Positions 6,478 through 7,915 of a DNA stretch of 7,915 nucleotides are shown here, piece after piece. The notes under the pieces are model-generated. The model ran no database searches. It was not told the origin of the DNA and saw only the letters and a list, made by a program, of their open reading frames with translations. This stretch comes from Nitrospinota bacterium (GTDB lineage: Bacteria; Tectomicrobia; Entotheonellia; J063): positions 1 through 7,915 of the forward strand of contig RFHZ01000606.1 in assembly GCA_003696125.1 (NCBI GenBank), in the 5' to 3' direction. A program made the position numbers and the translations under genes. Each line of letters opens with the position of its first letter. Position 1 is the stretch's first letter.

Positions 6478-6506
6478 ATTATACCATTCCCCAACCGGCA
6501 GTTCAA
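6478..6506 (-). promoter_or_regulatory. Strong predicted sigma70-type promoter for the PhoU-family gene
   Basis: On the minus strand TTGAAC (6506-6501) and a perfect TATAAT (6483-6478) are separated by 17 bases. Transcription should start near 6471. This is the best promoter match in the window and faces the PhoU-family gene. No Pho-box-like direct repeat was recognised around it. Confidence 0.6.
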
Positions 6507-6701
6507 GTCTTGCCTGCTCTGGATCATCGTTTCCCTCCGTACCCCCTCCTCTCCGCTCCGGCCATCTAAGAGAAACTGATGGTCATGCTGACCGGCAAAC
6601 CGGCCTGGGCCTGTGGACTGCAGGGGAGGCAGCGGAGCTGCGTCTTTACGCACTCGCAGAGAGAAGGGTACCCAGGGAGTTTTTGGGGTGATTTTTCTCC
6701 A
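6507..6701. other. Gene-free divergent intergenic stretch with several short inverted repeats
   Basis: This lies between the PhoU-family promoter and the flavodoxin-like operon. No plausible protein is encoded. It holds a run of small stems: GGTC-ATGCT-GACC (6581-6593), CCGG-CAAA-CCGG (6592-6603), GCAGC-GGA-GCTGC (6629-6641), TGCGT-CTTT-ACGCA (6639-6652, sharing bases with the previous one) and GGGTACCC (6666-6673), then a T-rich stretch (6680-6698). I could not match it to a known riboswitch or small RNA. It may be a structured regulatory region or simply GC-rich spacer. Confidence 0.35.
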
Positions 6702-6716
6702 TAAAATTGGTAGAAT
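6702..6716 (+). promoter_or_regulatory. Possible promoter -10 region for the flavodoxin-like/PHP operon
   Basis: The only AT-rich patch upstream of the operon contains two -10-like hexamers, TAAAAT (6702-6707) and TAGAAT (6711-6716). Neither has a good -35 at the right distance. Transcription starting here would give a leader of about 50-60 bases before GTG 6777. Confidence 0.3.
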
Positions 6717-6776
6717 ATGCTGATCAGGACAGGAACGGCTGATAATGACGGTGTTCAAAGCCCAGGGAGGTGGAGG

Positions 6777-7187
6777 GTGAAGACCGCAATTATCTACGTA
6801 AAAGGGTACAGGCGTCTTGAACGCATCGTCAACACTCTCTCCCAGACCCTGCAAAGAGGGGGGCATTCGGTCGATCTCTTTGCCGTGGGTACGAGCGGAG
6901 AGCAGCCCGTGAGCTTCCGTCGCTACGACCGCGTCTACGTCGGTTCCCCTGTCCTCGGTTACTTCCGCGGTCGCATCCCTGCCGAACTTGCCGCCTATCT
7001 CCAGAAGGCGATGGGTCTCGATCGACCCAAGACCGCGGTCTTTGTCTCGAAACGGCTGCTGGGGAATTCGAAGACAACCAAGACCATTATGGCGATGCTG
7101 GAACACCATGGATCGCAGGTGGTCGACTTCGAATTCGTGGGGAGCCTGGCTGACGCCGAGCGCTTCGGCCAACGCCTGCGGGAATAG
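6777..7187 (+). CDS. Flavodoxin-fold protein lacking the canonical FMN phosphate loop
   Basis: A 136-residue protein from GTG 6777, about flavodoxin length. The fold is clear: strand 1 TAIIYV (3-8), helix RRLERIVNTLSQTLQRGGHSVD (12-33), strand DRVYVGSPV (51-59), GYFRGRIPAELAAYLQ (61-76), strand KTAVFVSK (85-92), then SKTTKTIMAMLEHHG (98-112) and a final strand/helix. YDRVYVGSPV followed by an aromatic and a helix is the typical second FMN loop region. However, the first loop, normally [TS]xTGNT[EK] binding FMN phosphate, reads YVKGYRRLER, so ordinary FMN binding is doubtful. The frame extends upstream to ATG 6717, but that segment (GTADNDGVQSPGR) is not protein-like and lies at the -10-like sequence. 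GTG 6777 has AGGGAGG ending six bases upstream. A PHP-domain gene starts 24 bases after the stop, probably in the same operon. Role unknown. Confidence 0.75.
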   Translation: MKTAIIYVKGYRRLERIVNTLSQTLQRGGHSVDLFAVGTSGEQPVSFRRYDRVYVGSPVLGYFRGRIPAELAAYLQKAMGLDRPKTAVFVSKRLLGNSKTTKTIMAMLEHHGSQVVDFEFVGSLADAERFGQRLRE

Positions 7188-7211
7188 TCGTTGCGAAAAG
7201 GAGCCGAACCG

Positions 7212-7915
7212 GTGTTTGAGTACGTGGGGAATCTGCATGTTCATTCCACCTATTCCGACGGCACCCTGTCCATCGAAGAGATCGCTGTGGCCGCGCAAAA
7301 AGCGGGTATCGACTTTGTGGGGATCAACGATCATCATCATCTGCAGGGGCTAAAAGAGGGGAAAGAGGGGTGGTACGACGAGCGGGTCCTCATCCTGATC
7401 GGGACCGAGGTCAACCACACGCAGCACCATTTTCTCGCCTATGATGTGACCGAAGAGATCCCGGCCAACGATACGACACCGCAGGCGGTCATCGATGCCT
7501 GTAACCGGCAGGGAGGGATCGGGTTTATCGCCCATCCCTTTGAAAAGGGGTGCCCTCTGGGAGGAGGGGTCTATCCCTGGAAGGATTGGAGTGTGACCGG
7601 GTATACCGGCATCTCCATCTGGAACTTCTGTTCCATGTGGAAAGAAAAGGTATACACCATCCTGCACGGCCTGTACTACTATTGCTATCCGCTGGCCGCG
7701 GTACAGAGGGCCTGTCCGGAAGCCATTGCCCGCTGGGACCAGGAGTGCCAGCGGCGCAAGGTGGTGGCCATCGGGGGATCAGATGCGCATGGATTTCGCT
7801 ACCGCAAGGGACCCCTCTCCCTCACCCTCTTCCCCTATCCCTTCCTGTTTCGGACCGTCAATGTCCACATCCTCACCCCCACCCCCTTTACCAGAACCTT
7901 AGCGCAGGACAGGAC
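7212..7915 (+). CDS. PHP-domain metal-dependent phosphoesterase, N-terminal 234 residues (runs off right edge)
   Basis: The frame opens at GTG 7212, with AAAAGGAG ending eight bases upstream, and stays open to the edge. All metal-ligand motifs of the PHP (polymerase and histidinol phosphatase) domain are present: LHVHSTYSDG (8-17, His9 and His11), INDHHH (38-43, Asp40 and His41), GTEV (64-67, Glu66), QHHFLAY (71-77, His72/73), FIAHPF (105-110, His108) and GGSDAHG (188-194, Asp191 and His193). Stand-alone PHP proteins hydrolyse phosphoester bonds, for example histidinol phosphate, 5'-nucleoside phosphates or oligonucleotides, so an intact active site with unassigned substrate is the fair reading. 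Residues 120-165 form an aromatic-rich insert (WKDW, IWNFCSMW, LYYYCYP) that could shape a specific pocket. It is not the DNA polymerase III alpha subunit, since the context and sequence after the PHP core do not fit. Probably co-transcribed with the flavodoxin-like gene. The C-terminus is not visible. Confidence 0.88.
   Translation, partial: MFEYVGNLHVHSTYSDGTLSIEEIAVAAQKAGIDFVGINDHHHLQGLKEGKEGWYDERVLILIGTEVNHTQHHFLAYDVTEEIPANDTTPQAVIDACNRQGGIGFIAHPFEKGCPLGGGVYPWKDWSVTGYTGISIWNFCSMWKEKVYTILHGLYYYCYPLAAVQRACPEAIARWDQECQRRKVVAIGGSDAHGFRYRKGPLSLTLFPYPFLFRTVNVHILTPTPFTRTLAQDR

Noticed and set aside
6581-6673. Cyclic-di-GMP-I or other known riboswitch
   Set aside because: GGCAAACCGG recalls part of the GEMM core, but the second conserved GACGCAAAGCC segment and the receptor helix are missing.
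6579-6704. Possible 41-codon peptide starting ATGGTCATG upstream of the flavodoxin-like gene
   Set aside because: No ribosome site and no protein-like pattern; it overlaps the inverted-repeat cluster.
6465-7340. Long minus-strand open frame of 291 codons opposite the flavodoxin-like and PHP genes
   Set aside because: It mirrors two plus-strand genes with clear family motifs and ribosome sites; its own translation has no recognisable domain.

Overview
The window reads as bacterial chromosome from an organism I cannot name. Genes are tightly packed with clear Shine-Dalgarno sequences, GTG is used as a start in three genes, and three stretches resemble sigma70 promoters. Base composition is moderately GC-rich by eye. 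An adenosine-specific kinase (PF04008) beside a NurA nuclease is a combination known mainly from archaea and thermophilic or deep-branching bacteria. Together with the low-complexity spacer repeats, this suggests an uncultured, possibly thermophilic lineage (inference, low confidence). There are no rRNA or tRNA genes, CRISPR arrays, transposases or phage genes.

Layout. (1) 1-203, minus: the N-terminus of a Wzz-type chain-length/polysaccharide export protein that runs off the left edge. (2) 497-1264 and 1345-2880, plus: a DUF72 (YecE-like) TIM-barrel protein, then an exported PQQ-type sugar dehydrogenase with an extra C-terminal beta domain. (3) 3037-5324, plus: adenosine-specific kinase, NurA nuclease and a stand-alone HAS-barrel protein, read from a recognisable promoter at 2940-2968; the last two are almost certainly translationally coupled. 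(4) 5360-5551, minus: a 63-residue, very basic conserved-looking protein whose leader is filled by two different tandem-repeat arrays (5575-5651 and about 5659-5725). (5) 5741-6370, minus: a PhoU-family protein with a strong promoter at 6478-6506. (6) 6777-7187 and 7212-7915, plus: a flavodoxin-fold protein lacking the usual FMN phosphate loop, then a PHP-domain metallophosphoesterase that runs off the right edge.

How the genes relate. The best-supported unit is the NurA/HAS-barrel pair. In archaea NurA works with the hexameric ATPase HerA, whose N-terminal HAS barrel contacts NurA. Here the barrel appears as a separate gene and no HerA ATPase follows, so the pair looks like a split or rewired version of that end-resection machine. 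The flavodoxin-like and PHP genes form a second tight unit of unknown purpose. The other genes appear to be single housekeeping or accessory functions.

Nothing here is a clear new defence or mobile system. The points most worth checking are the split NurA/HAS-barrel cassette, the composite repeat block in front of the small basic gene, and the flavodoxin-like/PHP pair.
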